Shown piece after piece: positions 50,501-62,875 of a DNA stretch of 64,000 bases. Numbering within the stretch: the stretch's first letter is position 1; every line of letters begins with the position of its first letter. The position numbers were made by a program, and so were the translations under genes. Source of the DNA: Hydractinia symbiolongicarpus (lineage: Eukaryota > Cnidaria > Hydrozoa > Anthoathecata > Hydractiniidae); the NCBI RefSeq assembly GCF_029227915.1, contig NC_079879.1:1612001-1676000 (forward strand), written 5' to 3'. The notes below the pieces were generated by a model. That model was given only the letters and a program-made list of their open reading frames with translations. It did not search any database and was not told the origin of the DNA.

Positions 50501-53500
50501 AATCTCCGGCAAACAAAAACCCGCGATTTCCCGTAAATCCCGGACTGGGACCGTATAGTCAAAACCATACAAAGAAAGTACCCAGGGAGTAAACTCATTT
50601 CCCGAACGATTCTTTTAATTATTTCTTCACCACTAAAACGCATGAGACTTGTAGTTCTCAAAAATCATTTCGTTTTTGATGAGACGCTAAATAAAAGAAG
50701 TTTAATCGCCGGTAAACAAAAACCCGCGATTTCCCGTAAATCCCGGGCTTGGCCCGTATAGTCGAATGTATACAAAAAAAGTACCCAGGGAGTAAACTCA
50801 TTTCCCGAACGATTTTTTAAATTAATTTTCCACCACTAAAACGCATAAGACTTGTAGTTTTCAAAAACGATTTCATTTTTGATGAGACGCTGAATAAAAG
50901 GAGTTTAATCTCCGGCAAACGAAAACACGCGATTTCCCGTAAATCCCGGGCTTGGCCCGTATAGTCGAATGTATACAAAGAAAGTACCCAGTGAGTAAAA
51001 TAATTTCCCGAACGATTCTTTAAATTATTTTTTCACCACTAAAACGCATGAGACTTGTTGTTTTCAAAAACAATTTCATTTTTGATGAGCCGTTGAATAA
51101 AAGGAGTTTAATCTCCGGCAAACGAAAACCCGCGATTTCCCGAAAATCCCAGACTCGGCCCGTATAGTCGAATGTATACAAAGAAAGTACCCAGGGAGTA
51201 AACTCATTTCCCGAACGATTTTTTAAATTAATTTTTCACCACTAAAACGCATAAGACTTGTAGTTTTCAAAAACGATTTCATTTTTGTTGAGACGCTGAA
51301 TAAAAGGAGTTTAATATCCGGCAAACGATAACCCACGATTTCCTGTAAATGCCAGGCTTGGCCCGTGTAGTCGAATGTATACAAAGAAAGTACCCAGGGA
51401 GTAAACTCATTTCTCGAACGATTTTTAAATTAATTTATCACCACTAAAACGCATGAGACTTGTAGTTTTCAAAAACGATTTCATTTTTGATGAGACGCTG
51501 AATAAAAGGAGTTTAATCTCCGGCAAACAAAAACCCGCGATTTCCCGTAAATCCCGGACTGGGACCGTATAGTCAAAACCATACAAAGAAAGTACCCAGG
51601 GAGTAAACTCATTTCCCGAAAGAGTCTTTAAATTATTTCTTCACCACTAAAAGGCATGAGACTTGTAGTTTTTAAAAATGATTTCATTTTTGATGAGACG
51701 CTGAATAAAAGGAGTTTAATCGCCGGCAAACGAAAACCCGCGATTTCCCGTAAATCCCGGGCTTGGCCCGTATAGCCGAATGTATACAAAGAAAGTACCC
51801 AGGGAGTAAACTCATTTCCCGAACGATTTCTTAAATTAATTTTCCACCACTAAAACGGATAAGACTTATAGTTTTTAAATATGATTTCATTTTTGATGAG
51901 ACGCTGAATAAAAGAAGTTTAATCGCCGGCAAACGCAAACCCGCGATTTTCCGTAAATCCCGGGCTTGGCCCGTATAGCCGAATGAATACAAAGAAAGTA
52001 CCTAGGGAGTAAACTCATTTCCCGTACGATTTTTTAAATTAATTTTCCACCACTAAAACGCATAAGACTTGTAGTTTTTAAAAACGATTTTATTTTTGAT
52101 GAGACGCTGAATATAAGGAGTTTAATCTCCAGCGAACGAAAACCCGCGATTTCCCGTAAATCCCGGGCTTGGTCCGTATAGTCGAATGTACACAAAGAAA
52201 GTACCCAGGGAGTAAACTCATTTCCCGAACAATTCTTTAACTTATTTTTTCACCACTAAAACGCATGAGACTTGTAGTTTTCAGAAATGTTTTCATTTTT
52301 GATGAGACGCTGAATAAAAGAAGTTTAATTGCCGGCAAACGAAAACCCGCGATTTCCTGTAAATCCCGGGCTTGGCCCGTATAGTCGAATGTATACAAAG
52401 AAAGTACCCATTGAGTAAACTGACTTCCCGAACGATTCTTTAAATTATTTTTTCACCACTAAAACGCATGAGACTTGTAGTTTTCAAAAATGTTTTCATT
52501 TTTGATGAGACGCTGAATAAAAGAAGTTTAATCGCCGGCAAACGAAAACCCGCGATTTCCCGTAAATTCCGGGCTTGGCCCGTATAGTCGAATGTATACA
52601 AAGAAAGTACCCAGGGAGTAAACTCATTTCTCGAAGGATTTTTAAATTAATTTATCACCACTAAAACGCATGAGACTTGTAGTTTTCAAAAACGATTTCA
52701 TTTTTGATGAGACGCTGAATAAAAGGAGTTTAATCTCCGGCAAACAAAAACCCGCGATTTCCCGTAAATCCCGGACTGGGACCGTATAGTCAAAACCATA
52801 CAAAGAAAGTACCCAGGGAGTAAACTCATTTCCCGAACGATTCTTTAAATTATTTCTTCACCACTAAAACGCATGAGACTTGTAGTTCTCAAAAATCATT
52901 TCGTTTTTGATGAGACGCTAAATAAAAGAAGTTTAATCGCCGGCAAACAAAAACCCGCGATTTCCCGTAAATCCCAGGCTTGGCCCGTATAGTCGAATGT
53001 ATACAAAAAAAGTACCCAGGGAGTAAACTCATTTCCCGAACGATTTTTTAAATTAATTTTCCACCACTAAAACGCATAAGACTTGTAGTTTTCAAAAACG
53101 ATTTCATTTTTGATGAGACGCTGAATAAAAGGAGTTTAATCTCCGGCAAACGAAAACACGCGATTTTACGTAAATCCCGGGCTTGGCCCGTATAGTCGAA
53201 TGTATACAAAGAAAGTACCCAGTGAGTAAAATAATTTCCCGAACGATTCTTTAAATTATTTTTTCACCACTAAAACGCATGAGACTTGTTGTTTTCAAAA
53301 ACAATTTCATTTTTGATGAGACGATGAATAAAAGGAGTTTAATCTCCGGCAAACGAAAACCCGCGATTTCCCGAAAATCCCAGACTCGGCCCGTATAGTC
53401 GAATGTATACAAAGAAAGTACCCAGGGAGTAAACTCATTTCCCGAACGATTTTTTAAATTAATTTTTCACCACTAAAACGCATAAGACTTGTAGTTTTCA

Positions 53501-56395
53501 AAAACGATTTCATTTTTGTTGAGACGCTGAATAAAAGGAGTTTAATATCCGGCAAACGATAACCCACGATTTCCTGTAAATGCCAGGCTTGGCCCGTGTA
53601 GTCGAATGTATACAAAGAAAGTACACAGGGAGTAAACTCATTTCCCGAACGATTTTTTAAATTATTTTTTCACCACTAAAACGCATGAGACTTGTAGTTT
53701 TCAAAAATGATTTCATTTTTGATGAGACGCTGAAAAAAAGGAGTTTAATTGCCGGCAAACGAAAACTCGCGATTTCCCGTATATCCCGGACTCGGCCCGT
53801 ATTGTCAAAAGTATACAAAGAAAGTACCCAGCGATTAAACTCATTTCCCGAACGATTCTTTAAATTATTTTTTCACCATTAAAACGTATGAGACTTGTAG
53901 TTTTCAAAAATTTTTTCATTTTTGATGAAACGCTGAATAAAAGAAGTTTAATCGCCGGCAAACGAAAACCTGCGATTTTTCGTATGTCACGGACTCGGCC
54001 CGTATAGTCAAAAGTATACAAAGAAAGTACCTTAGGAGTAAACTCATTTCCCGAACGATTCTTTAAATTATTTTTTCACCACTAAAACGCATGAGACTTG
54101 TAGTTTTCAAAATTGATTTCATTTTTGATGAGACGCTGAATAAAAGAAGTTTAATCGCCGGCAAACGAAAACCTGCGATTTTTCGTATATCACGGACTCG
54201 GCCCGTATAGTCAAAAGTATACAAAGAAAGTACCTTAGGAGTAAACTCATTTCCCGAACGATTTTTTAAATTAATTTTCCACCACTAAAACGCATAAGAC
54301 TTGTAGTTTTTAAAAACGATTTTATTTTTGATGAGACGCTGAATATAAGGAGTTTAATCTCCAGCGAACGAAAACCCGCGATTTCCCGTAAATCCCGGGC
54401 TTGGTCCGTATAGTCGAATGTACACAAAGAAAGTACCCAGGGAGTAAACTCATTTCCCGAACAATTCTTTAACTTATTTTTTCACCACTAAAACGCATGA
54501 GACTTGTAGTTTTCAGAAATGTTTTCATTTTTGATGAGACGCTGAATAAAAGAAGTTTAATTGCCGGCAAACGAAAACCCGCGATTTCCTGTAAATCCCG
54601 GGCTTGGCCCGTATAGTCGAATGTATACAAAGAAAGTACCCATTGAGTAAACTGACTTCCCGAACGATTCTTTAAATTATTTTTTCACCACTAAAACGCA
54701 TGAGACTTGTAGTTTTCAAAAATGTTTTCATTTTTGATGAGACGCTGAATAAAAGAAGTTTAATCGCCGGCAAACGAAAACCCGCGATTTCCCGTAAATT
54801 CCGGGCTTGGCCCGTATAGTCGAATGTATACAAAGAAAGTACCCAGGGAGTAAACTCATTTCTCGAACGATTTTTAAATTAATTTATCACCACTAAAACG
54901 CATGAGACTTGTAGTTTTCAAAAACGATTTCATTTTTGATGAGACGCTGAATAAAAGGAGTTTAATCTCCGGCAAACAAAAACCCGCGATTTCCCGTAAA
55001 TCCCGGACTGGGACCGTATAGTCAAAACCATACAAAGAAAGTACCCAGGGAGTAAACTCATTTCCCGAACGATTCTTTAAATTATTTCTTCACCACTAAA
55101 ACGCATGAGACTTGTAGTTCTCAAAAATCATTTCGTTTTTGATGAGACGCTAAATAAAAGAAGTTTAATCGCCGGCAAACAAAAACCCGCGATTTCCCGT
55201 AAATCCCGGGCTTGGCCCGTATAGTCGAATGTATACAAAAAAGTACCCAGGGAGTAAACTCATTTCCCGAACGATTTTTTAAATTAATTTTCCACCACTA
55301 AAACGCATAAGACTTGTAGTTTTCAAAAACGATTTCATTTTTGATGAGACGCTGAATAAAAGGAGTTTAATCTCCGGCAAACGAAAACACGCGATTTCCC
55401 GTAAATCCCGGGCTTGGCCCGTATAGTCGAATGTATACAAAGAAAGTACCCAGTGAGTAAAATAATTTCCCGAACGATTCTTTAAATTATTTTTTCACCA
55501 CTAAAACGCATGAGACTTGTTGTTTTCAAAAACAATTTCATTTTTGATGAGACGATGAATAAAAGGAGTTTAATCTCCGGCAAACGAAAACCCGCGATTT
55601 CCCGAAAATCCCAGACTCGGCCCGTATAGTCGAATGTATACAAAGAAAGTACCCAGGGAGTAAACTCATTTCCCGAACGATTTTTTAAATTAATTTTTCA
55701 CCACTAAAACGCATAAGACTTGTAGTTTTCAAAAACGATTTCATTTTTGTTGAGACGCTGAATAAAAGGAGTTTAATATCCGGCAAACGATAACCCACGA
55801 TTTCCTGTAAATGCCAGGCTTGGCCCGTGTAGTCGAATGTATACAAAGAAAGTACACAGGGAGTAAACTCATTTCCGGAACGATTTTTTAAATTATTTTT
55901 TCACCACTAAAACGCATGAGACTTGTAGTTTTCAAAAATGATTTCATTTTTGATGAGACGCTGAAAAAAAGGAGTTTAATTGCCGGCAAACGAAAACTCG
56001 CGATTTTCCGTATATCCCGGACTCGGCCCGTATTGTCAAAAGTGTACAAAGAAAGTACCCAGCGATTAAACTCATTTCCCGAACGATTCTTTAAATTATC
56101 TTTTCACCATTAAAACGTATGAGACTTGTAGTTTTCAAAAATTTTTTCATTTTTGATGAAACGCTGAATAAAAGAAGTTTAATCGCCGGCAAACGAAAAC
56201 CTGCGATTTTTCGTATATCACGGACTCGGCCCGTATAGTCAAAAGTATACAAAGAAAGTACCTTAGGAGTAAACTCATTTCCCGAACGATTCTTTAAATT
56301 ATTTTTTCACCACTAAAACGCATGAGACTTGTAGTTTTCAAAATTGATTTCATTTTTGATGAGACGCTGAATAAAAGAAGTTTAATCGCCGGCAA
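47551..56395 (+). repeat. 11-monomer higher-order repeat (~2.23 kb), about four imperfect copies
   Basis: CCAGCGAACG occurs at 47,669, 49,898, 52,129 and 54,361 (2,229, 2,231 and 2,232 bp apart). AAATCATTTCGTTTTTG occurs near 48,430, 50,664, 52,897 and 55,131. TTTTGTTGAGACG occurs near 51,286, 53,517 and 55,750. Copies are imperfect: the first switches type near 48.58 kb, the second-to-third join changes after about 53.61 kb (ACCCAGGGAG to ACACAGGGAG), and the last ends near 56,397 at AACGTAAAACCCG. It is the longest higher-order repeat in the window with more than two copies. Confidence 0.85.
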
Positions 56396-57824
56396 ACGTA
56401 AAACCCGCGATTTCCCGTAAATCCCGGGCTTGGCCCGTATAGTCGAATGTATACAAAGAAAGTACCCAGGGAGTAAACTCATTTCCCGAACGATTTTTTA
56501 AATTAATTTTCCACCACTAAAACGCATAAGACTTGTAGTTTTCAAAAATGATTTCATTTTTGATGAGACGCTGAATAAAAGGAGTTTAATTGCCGGCAAA
56601 CAAAAACTCGCGATTTCCCGTATATCCCGGACTCGGCCCGTATAGTCAAAAGTATACAAAGAAAGTACCCAGCGATTAAACTCATTTCCCGAACGATTCC
56701 TTAACTTATTTTTTCACCATTAAAACGTATGAGACTTGTAGTTTTCAAAAATGTTTTCATTTTTGATGAAACCCTGAATAAAAGAAGTTTAATTGCCGGC
56801 AAATGAAAACCTGCGATTTTTCGTATATCACGGACTCGGCCCGTATAGTCAAAAGTATACAAAGAAAGTACCTTAGGAGTAAACTTATTTCCCGAACGAT
56901 TCTTTAAATTATTTTTTCACCACTAAAACGCATGAGACTTGTAGTTTTCAAAATTGATTTCATTTTTGATGAGACGCTGAATAAAAGAAGTTTAATCTCC
57001 GGCAAACGAAAACCCGCGATTTCCCGAAAATCCCAGACTTGGCCCGTATAGTCGAATGTATACAAAGAAAGTACCCAGGGAGTAAACTCATTTCCCGAAC
57101 GATTTTTTAAATTAATTTTTCACCACTAAAACGCATAAGACTTGTAGTTTTCAAAAACGATTTCATTTTTGTTGAGACGCTGAATAAAAGGAGTTTAATA
57201 TCCGGCAAACGATAACCCACGATTTCCTGTAAATGCCAGGCTTGGCCCGTGTAGTCGAATGGATACAAAGAAAGTACACAGGGAGTAAACTCATTTCCCG
57301 AACGATTTTTTAAATTATTTTTTCACCACTAAAACGCATGAGACTTGTAGTTTTCAAAAATGATTTCATTTTTGATGAGACGCTGAAAAAAAGGAGTTTA
57401 ATTGCCGGCAAACGAAAACTCGCGATTTCCCGTATATCCCGGACTCGGCCCGTATTGTCAAAAGTATACAAAGAAAGTACCCAGCGATTAAACTCATTTC
57501 CCGAACGATTCTTTAAATTATTTTTTCACCATTAAAACGTATGAGACTTGTAGTTTTCAAAAAATTTTTCATTTTTGATGAAACGCTGAATAAAAGAAGT
57601 TTAATCGCCGGCAAACGAAAACCTGCGATTTTTCGTATATCACGGACTCGGCCCGTATAGTCAAAAGTATACAAAGAAAGTACCTTAGGAGTAAACTCAT
57701 TTCCCGAACGATTCTTTAAATTATTTTTTCACCACTAAAACGCATGAGACTTGTAGTTTTCAAAATTGATTTCATTTTTGATGAGACGCTGAATAAAAGA
57801 AGTTTAATCGCCGGCAAACGAAAA

Positions 57825-57909
57825 CCCGCGATTTCCCGTAAATCCCGGGCTTGGCCCGTATAGTCGAATGTATACAAAGAAAGTACCCAGGGAGTAAACT
57901 CATTTCCCG
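57825..57909 (+). other. CCC motifs phased at about 10 bp
   Basis: CCC starts at 57,825, 57,835, 57,844, 57,855, 57,886 and 57,906, giving gaps of 10, 9, 11, 31 and 20 bp, 81 bp in total and close to eight helical turns. All but the one at 57,886 are CCCG. The pattern is present in most monomers. Helically phased GC steps can favour a rotational setting on the nucleosome; that role here is inference. Confidence 0.6.
57854..57869 (-). other. CENP-B-box-like motif, one base short
   Basis: Read on the minus strand, this site is ATTCGACTATACGGGC. The CENP-B box core is NTTCGNNNNANNCGGGN. Both TTCG and CGGG are present, but the spacer is six bases instead of seven. The motif occurs in all monomers with CCCGTATAGTCGAAT and is lost in those with CCCGTATAGTCAAAAG. 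The spacing difference makes real CENP-B binding doubtful. Confidence 0.4.
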
Positions 57910-58338
57910 AACGATTTTTTAAATTAATTTTCCACCACTAAAACGCATAAGACTTGTAGTTTTCAAAAATGATTTCATTTTTGATGAGACGCTGAATAAA
58001 AGGAGTTTAATTGCCGGCAAACGAAAACTCGCGATTTTTCGTATATCCCAGACTCAGCCCGTATAGTCAAAAGTATACAAAGAAAGTACCATGGGAGTAA
58101 ACACATTTCTCGAACGATTTTTAAATTAATTTATCACCACTAAAACGCATGAGACTTGTAGTTTTCAAAAACGATTTCATTTTTGATGAGACGCTGAATA
58201 AAAGGAGTTTATTCTCCGGCAAACAAAAACCCGCGATTTCCCGTAAATCCCGGACTGGGACCGTATAGTCAAAAGCATACAAAGAAAGTACCCAGGGAGT
58301 TAACTCATTTCCCGAACGATTTTTTAAATTATTTCTTC

Positions 58339-58744
58339 ACCACTAAAACGCATGAGACTTGTAGTTCTCAAAAATCATTTCGTTTTTGATGAGACGCTAA
58401 ATAAAAGAAGTTTAATCGCCGGCAAACAAAAACCCGCGATTTCCCGTAAATCCCGGGCTTGGCCCGTATAGTCGAATGTATACAAAGAAAGTACCCAGGG
58501 AGTAAACTCATTTCCCGAACGATTCTTTATATCATTTCTTCACCACTAAAACGCATGAGACTTGTAGTTCTCAAAAATCATTTCGTTTTTGATGAGACGC
58601 TAAATAAAAGAAGTTTAATCGCCGGCAAACAAAAACCCGCGATTTCCTGTAAATCCCGGGCTTGGCCCGTATAGTCGAATGTATACACAAAAAGTACCCA
58701 GGGAGTAAACTCATTTCCCGAACGATTTTTTAAATTAATTTTCC
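58339..58744 (+). repeat. Doublet of the TCATTTCG monomer
   Basis: Two successive monomers (58,339-58,541 and 58,542-58,744) both carry TTCTCAAAAATCATTTCG, GACGCTAAATAAAAG and AACAAAAACCCGCG. The same doublet recurs near 61.2-61.6 and 62.4-62.8 kb. In the 11-mer zone this monomer type occurs singly, so the doublet is specific to the right end. Confidence 0.8.
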
Positions 58745-60772
58745 ACCACTAAAACGCATGAGACTTGTAGTTTTCAAAATTGATTTCATTTTTGATGAGA
58801 CGCTGAATAAAAGAAGTTTAATCTCCGGCAAACGAAAACCCGCGATTTCCCGTAAATCACGGGCTTGGCCCGTATAGTCGAATGTATACAAAGAAAGTAC
58901 CCAGGGAGTAAACACATTTCTCGAACGATTTTTAAATTAATTTATCACCACTAAAACGCATGAGACTTGTAGTTTTCAAAAACGATTTCATTTTTGATGA
59001 GACGCTGAATAAAAGGAGTTTATTCTCCGGCAAACAAAAACCCGCGATTTCCCATAAATCCCGGACTCGGCCCGTATAGTCAAAAGTATACAAAGAAAGT
59101 ACCCAGGGAGTAAACTCATTTCCCGAACGATTTTTTAAATTAATTTTCCACCACTAAAACGCATAAGACTTGTAGTTTTCAAAAATGATTTCATTTTTGA
59201 TGAGACGCTGAATAAAAGGAGTTTAATTGCCAGCAAAGGAAAACTCGCGATTTTTCGTATATCCCAGACTCAGCCCGTATAGTCAAAAGTATACAAAGAA
59301 AGTACCCAGTGATTAAACTCATTTCCCGAACGATTTTTTAAATTATTTTTTCACCACTAAAACGCATGAGACTTGTAGTTTTCAAAAATGATTTCATTTT
59401 TGATGAGACGCTGAATAAAAGGAGTTTAATTGCCGGCAAACAAAATCTCGCGATTTCCCGTATATCCCGGACTCGGCCCGTATAGTCAAAAGTATACAAA
59501 GAATGTACCCAGCGATTAAACTCATTTCCCGAACGATTCTTTAACTTATTTTTTCACCATTAAAACGTATGAGACTTGTAGTTTTCAAAAATGTTTTCAT
59601 TTTTGATGAAACCCTGAATAAAAGAAGTTTAATTGCCGGCAAATGAAAACCTGCGATTTTTCGTATATCACGGACTCGGCCAGTATAGTCAAAAGTATAC
59701 AAAGAAAGTACCTTAGGAGTAAACTCATTTCCCGAACCATTCTTTAAATTATTTTTTCACCACTAAAACGCATGAGACTTGTAGTTTTCAAAATTGATTT
59801 CATTTTTGATGAGACGCTGAATAAAAGAAGTTTAATCGCCGGCAAACGAAAACCCGTTATTTCCCGTAAATCCCGGGCTTGGTCCGTATAGTCGAATGTA
59901 CACAAAGAAAGTACCCAGGGAGTAAACTCATTTCCCGAACAATTCTTTAACTTATTTTTTCACCACTAAAACGCATGAGACTTGTAGTTTTCAGAAATGT
60001 TTTCATTTTTGATGAGACGCTGAATAAAAGAAGTTTAATTGCCGGCAAACGAAAACCCGCGATTTCCTGTAAATCCCGGGCTTGGCCCGTATAGTCGAAT
60101 GTGTACAAAGAAAGTACCCATTGAGTAAACTGACTTCCCGAACGATTCTTTAAATTATTTTTTCACCACTAAAACGCATGAGACTTGTAGTTTTCAAAAA
60201 TGTTTTCATTTTTGATGAGACGCTGAATAAAAGAAGTTTAATCGCCGGCAAACGAAAACCCGCGATTTCCCGTAAATCACGGGCTTGGCCCGTATAGTCG
60301 AATGTATACAAAGAAAGTACCCAGGGAGTAAACACATTTCTCGAACGATTTTTAAATTAATTTATCACCACTAAAACGCATGAGACTTGTAGTTTTCAAA
60401 AACGATTTCATTTTTGATGAGACGCTGAATAAAAGGAGTTTAATCTCCGGCAAACAAAAAACCGCGATTTTCCGTAAATCCCGGTCTTGACCCGTATAGT
60501 CGAATGTATACAAAGAAAGTACCCAGGGAGTAAACTCATTTCCCGAACGATTCTTTAAATTATTTTTTCACCACTAAAAAGCATGAGACTTGTAGTTTTC
60601 AAAAATGTTTTCATTTTGGATGAGACGCTGAATAAAAGAAGTTTAATTGCCGGCCAACGAAAACCCGCGATTTTCCGTATATCACGGACTCGGCCCGTAT
60701 AGTCGAATGTATACAAAGAAAGTACCCAGGGAGTAAACTCATTTCCCGAACGATTCTTTAAATCATTTCTTC
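58745..60772 (+). repeat. Mosaic satellite monomers
   Basis: Ten monomers of domain 3 types. The rare ACCCTGAATAAAAG with AAATGAAAACCTGCG near 59,612 matches one near 56,771 (about 2,840 bp, 14 monomers). The CCAGCGAACG monomer is absent, although its neighbours (TGGTCCGTATAG, GACTTCCCG) are present at 59.88-60.14 kb. No insertion seen. Confidence 0.7.
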
Positions 60773-62875
60773 ACCACTAAAACGCATGAGACTTGTAGTT
60801 TTCAAAATTGATTTCATTTTTGATGAGACGCTGAATAAAAGAAGTTTAATCTCCGGCAAACGAAAACCCGCGATTTCCCGTAAATCACGGGCTTGGCCCG
60901 TATAGTCGAATGTATACAAAGAAAGTACCCAGGGAGTAAACACATTTCTCGAACGATTTTTAAATTAATTTATCACCACTAAAACGCATGAGACTTGTAG
61001 TTTTCAAAAACGATTTCATTTTTGATGAGACGCTGAATAAAAGGAGTTTATTCTCCGGCAAACAAAAACCCGCGATTTCCCGTAAATCCCGGACTGGGAC
61101 CGTATAGTCAAAAGCATAAAAAGAAAGTACCCAGGGAGTTAACTCATTTCCCGAACGATTCTTTAAATTATTTCTTCACCACTAAAACGCATGAGACTTG
61201 TAGTTCTCAAAAATCATTTCGTTTTTGATGAGACGCTAAATAAAAGAAGTTTAATCGCCGGCAAACAAAAACCCGCGATTTCCCGTAAATCCCGGGCTTG
61301 GCCCGTATAGTCGAATGTATACAAAGAAAGTACCCAGGGAGTAAACTCATTTCCCGAACGATTCTTTAAATTATATCTTCACCACTAAAACGCATGAGAC
61401 TTGTAGTTCTCAAAAATCATTTCGTTTTTGATGAGACGCTAAATAAAAGAAGTTTAATCGCCGGCAAACAAAAACCCGCGATTTCCTGTAAATCCCGGGC
61501 TTGGCCCGTATAGTCGAATGTATACAAAGAAAGTACCCAGGGAGTAAACTCATTTCCCGAACGATTTTTTAAATTAATTTTCCACCACTAAAACGCATGA
61601 GACTTGTAGTTTTCAAAATTGATTTCATTTTTGATGAGACGCTGAATAAAAGAAGTTTAATTGCCGGCCAACGAAAACCCGCGATTTTCCGTATATCACG
61701 GACTCGGCCCGTATAGTCGAATGTATACAAAGAAAGTACCCAGGGAGTAAACTCATTTCCCGAACGATTCTTTAAATCATTTCTTCACCACTAAAACGCA
61801 TGAGACTTGTAGTTCTCAAAAATCATTTCGTTTTTGATGAGACGCTAAATAAAAGAAGTTTAATCGCCGGCAAACAAAAACCCGCGATTTCCTGTAAATC
61901 CCGGGCTTGGCCCGTATAGTCGAATGTATACAAAGAAAGTACCCAGGGAGTAAACTCATTTCCCGAACGATTTTTTAAATTAATTTTCCACCACTAAAAC
62001 GCATGAGACTTGTAGTTTTCAAAATTGATTTCATTTTTGATGAGACGCTGAATAAAAGAAGTTTAATCTCCGGCAAACGAAAACCCGCGATTTCCCGTAA
62101 ATCACGGGCTTGGCCCGTATAGTCGAATGTATACAAAGAAAGTACCCAGGGAGTAAACACATTTCTCGAACGATTTTTAAATTAATTTATCACCACTAAA
62201 ACGCATGAGACTTGTAGTTTTCAAAAACGATTTCATTTTTGATGAGACGCTGAATAAAAGGAGTTTATTCTCCGGCAAACAAAAACCCGCGATTTCCCGT
62301 AAATCCCGGACTGGGACCGTATAGTCAAAAGCATAAAAAGAAAGTACCCAGGGAGTTAACTCATTTCCCGAACGATTCTTTAAATTATTTCTTCACCACT
62401 AAAACGCATGAGACTTGTAGTTCTCAAAAATCATTTCGTTTTTGATGAGACGCTAAATAAAAGAAGTTTAATCGCCGGCAAACAAAAACCCGCGATTTCC
62501 CGTAAATCCCGGGCTTGGCCCGTATAGTCGAATGTATACAAAGAAAGTACCCAGGGAGTAAACTCATTTCCCGAACGATTCTTTAAATTATATCTTCACC
62601 ACTAAAACGCATGAGACTTGTAGTTCTCAAAAATCATTTCGTTTTTGATGAGACGCTAAATAAAAGAAGTTTAATCGCCGGCAAACAAAAACCCGCGATT
62701 TCCTGTAAATCCCGGGCTTGGCCCGTATAGTCGAATGTATACAAAGAAAGTACCCAGGGAGTAAACTCATTTCCCGAACGATTTTTTAAATTAATTTTCC
62801 ACCACTAAAACGCATGAGACTTGTAGTTTTCAAAATTGATTTCATTTTTGATGAGACGCTGAATAAAAGAAGTTT
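60773..62875 (+). repeat. 6-monomer higher-order repeat, one full and one partial copy
   Basis: Copy 1 is 60,773-61,989 and copy 2 starts at 61,990 (period 1,217 bp), matching until about 62,875. Marks: CAAAATTGATTTC, AAATCACGGGCTTGG, TTTATTCTCCGGC near 61,050 and 62,266, AAGCATAAAAAG, and AAATTATATCTTCACC near 61,372 and 62,590. Inside copy 1, GCCGGCCAACG (60,651 and 61,665) shows a further 5-monomer duplication overlapping its edge. Confidence 0.83.

Larger units (their letters stand above)
55580..58030 (+). repeat. 7-monomer repeat, partial second copy
   Basis: About 55.58-56.61 kb recurs at 57.00-58.03 kb, offset about 1,421 bp. Shared marks are CCCGAAAATCCCAGAC, TTTTGTTGAGACG, GTACACAGGGAG, GCTGAAAAAAAGG, CCCAGCGATTAAAC and CAAAATTGATTTC. 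It overlaps the last 11-mer copy, so the two duplications are nested. The stretch 63.4-64.0 kb matches 56.1-56.6 kb at 7,304 bp (36 monomers), sharing AACGTAAAACCCG. Confidence 0.75.

Noticed and set aside
57854-57869. A true CENP-B box
   Set aside because: Spacer between TTCG and CGGG is six bases, not seven; reported only as a look-alike.
4219-58674. Plus-strand reading frames of 65-71 codons beginning MRLVVFKN or MAPIVKST/MARIVKS
   Set aside because: Also shadows of the repeat. They start at the same ATGAGACTTG in each monomer and end in the T-rich tail or the next monomer; nothing suggests translation.
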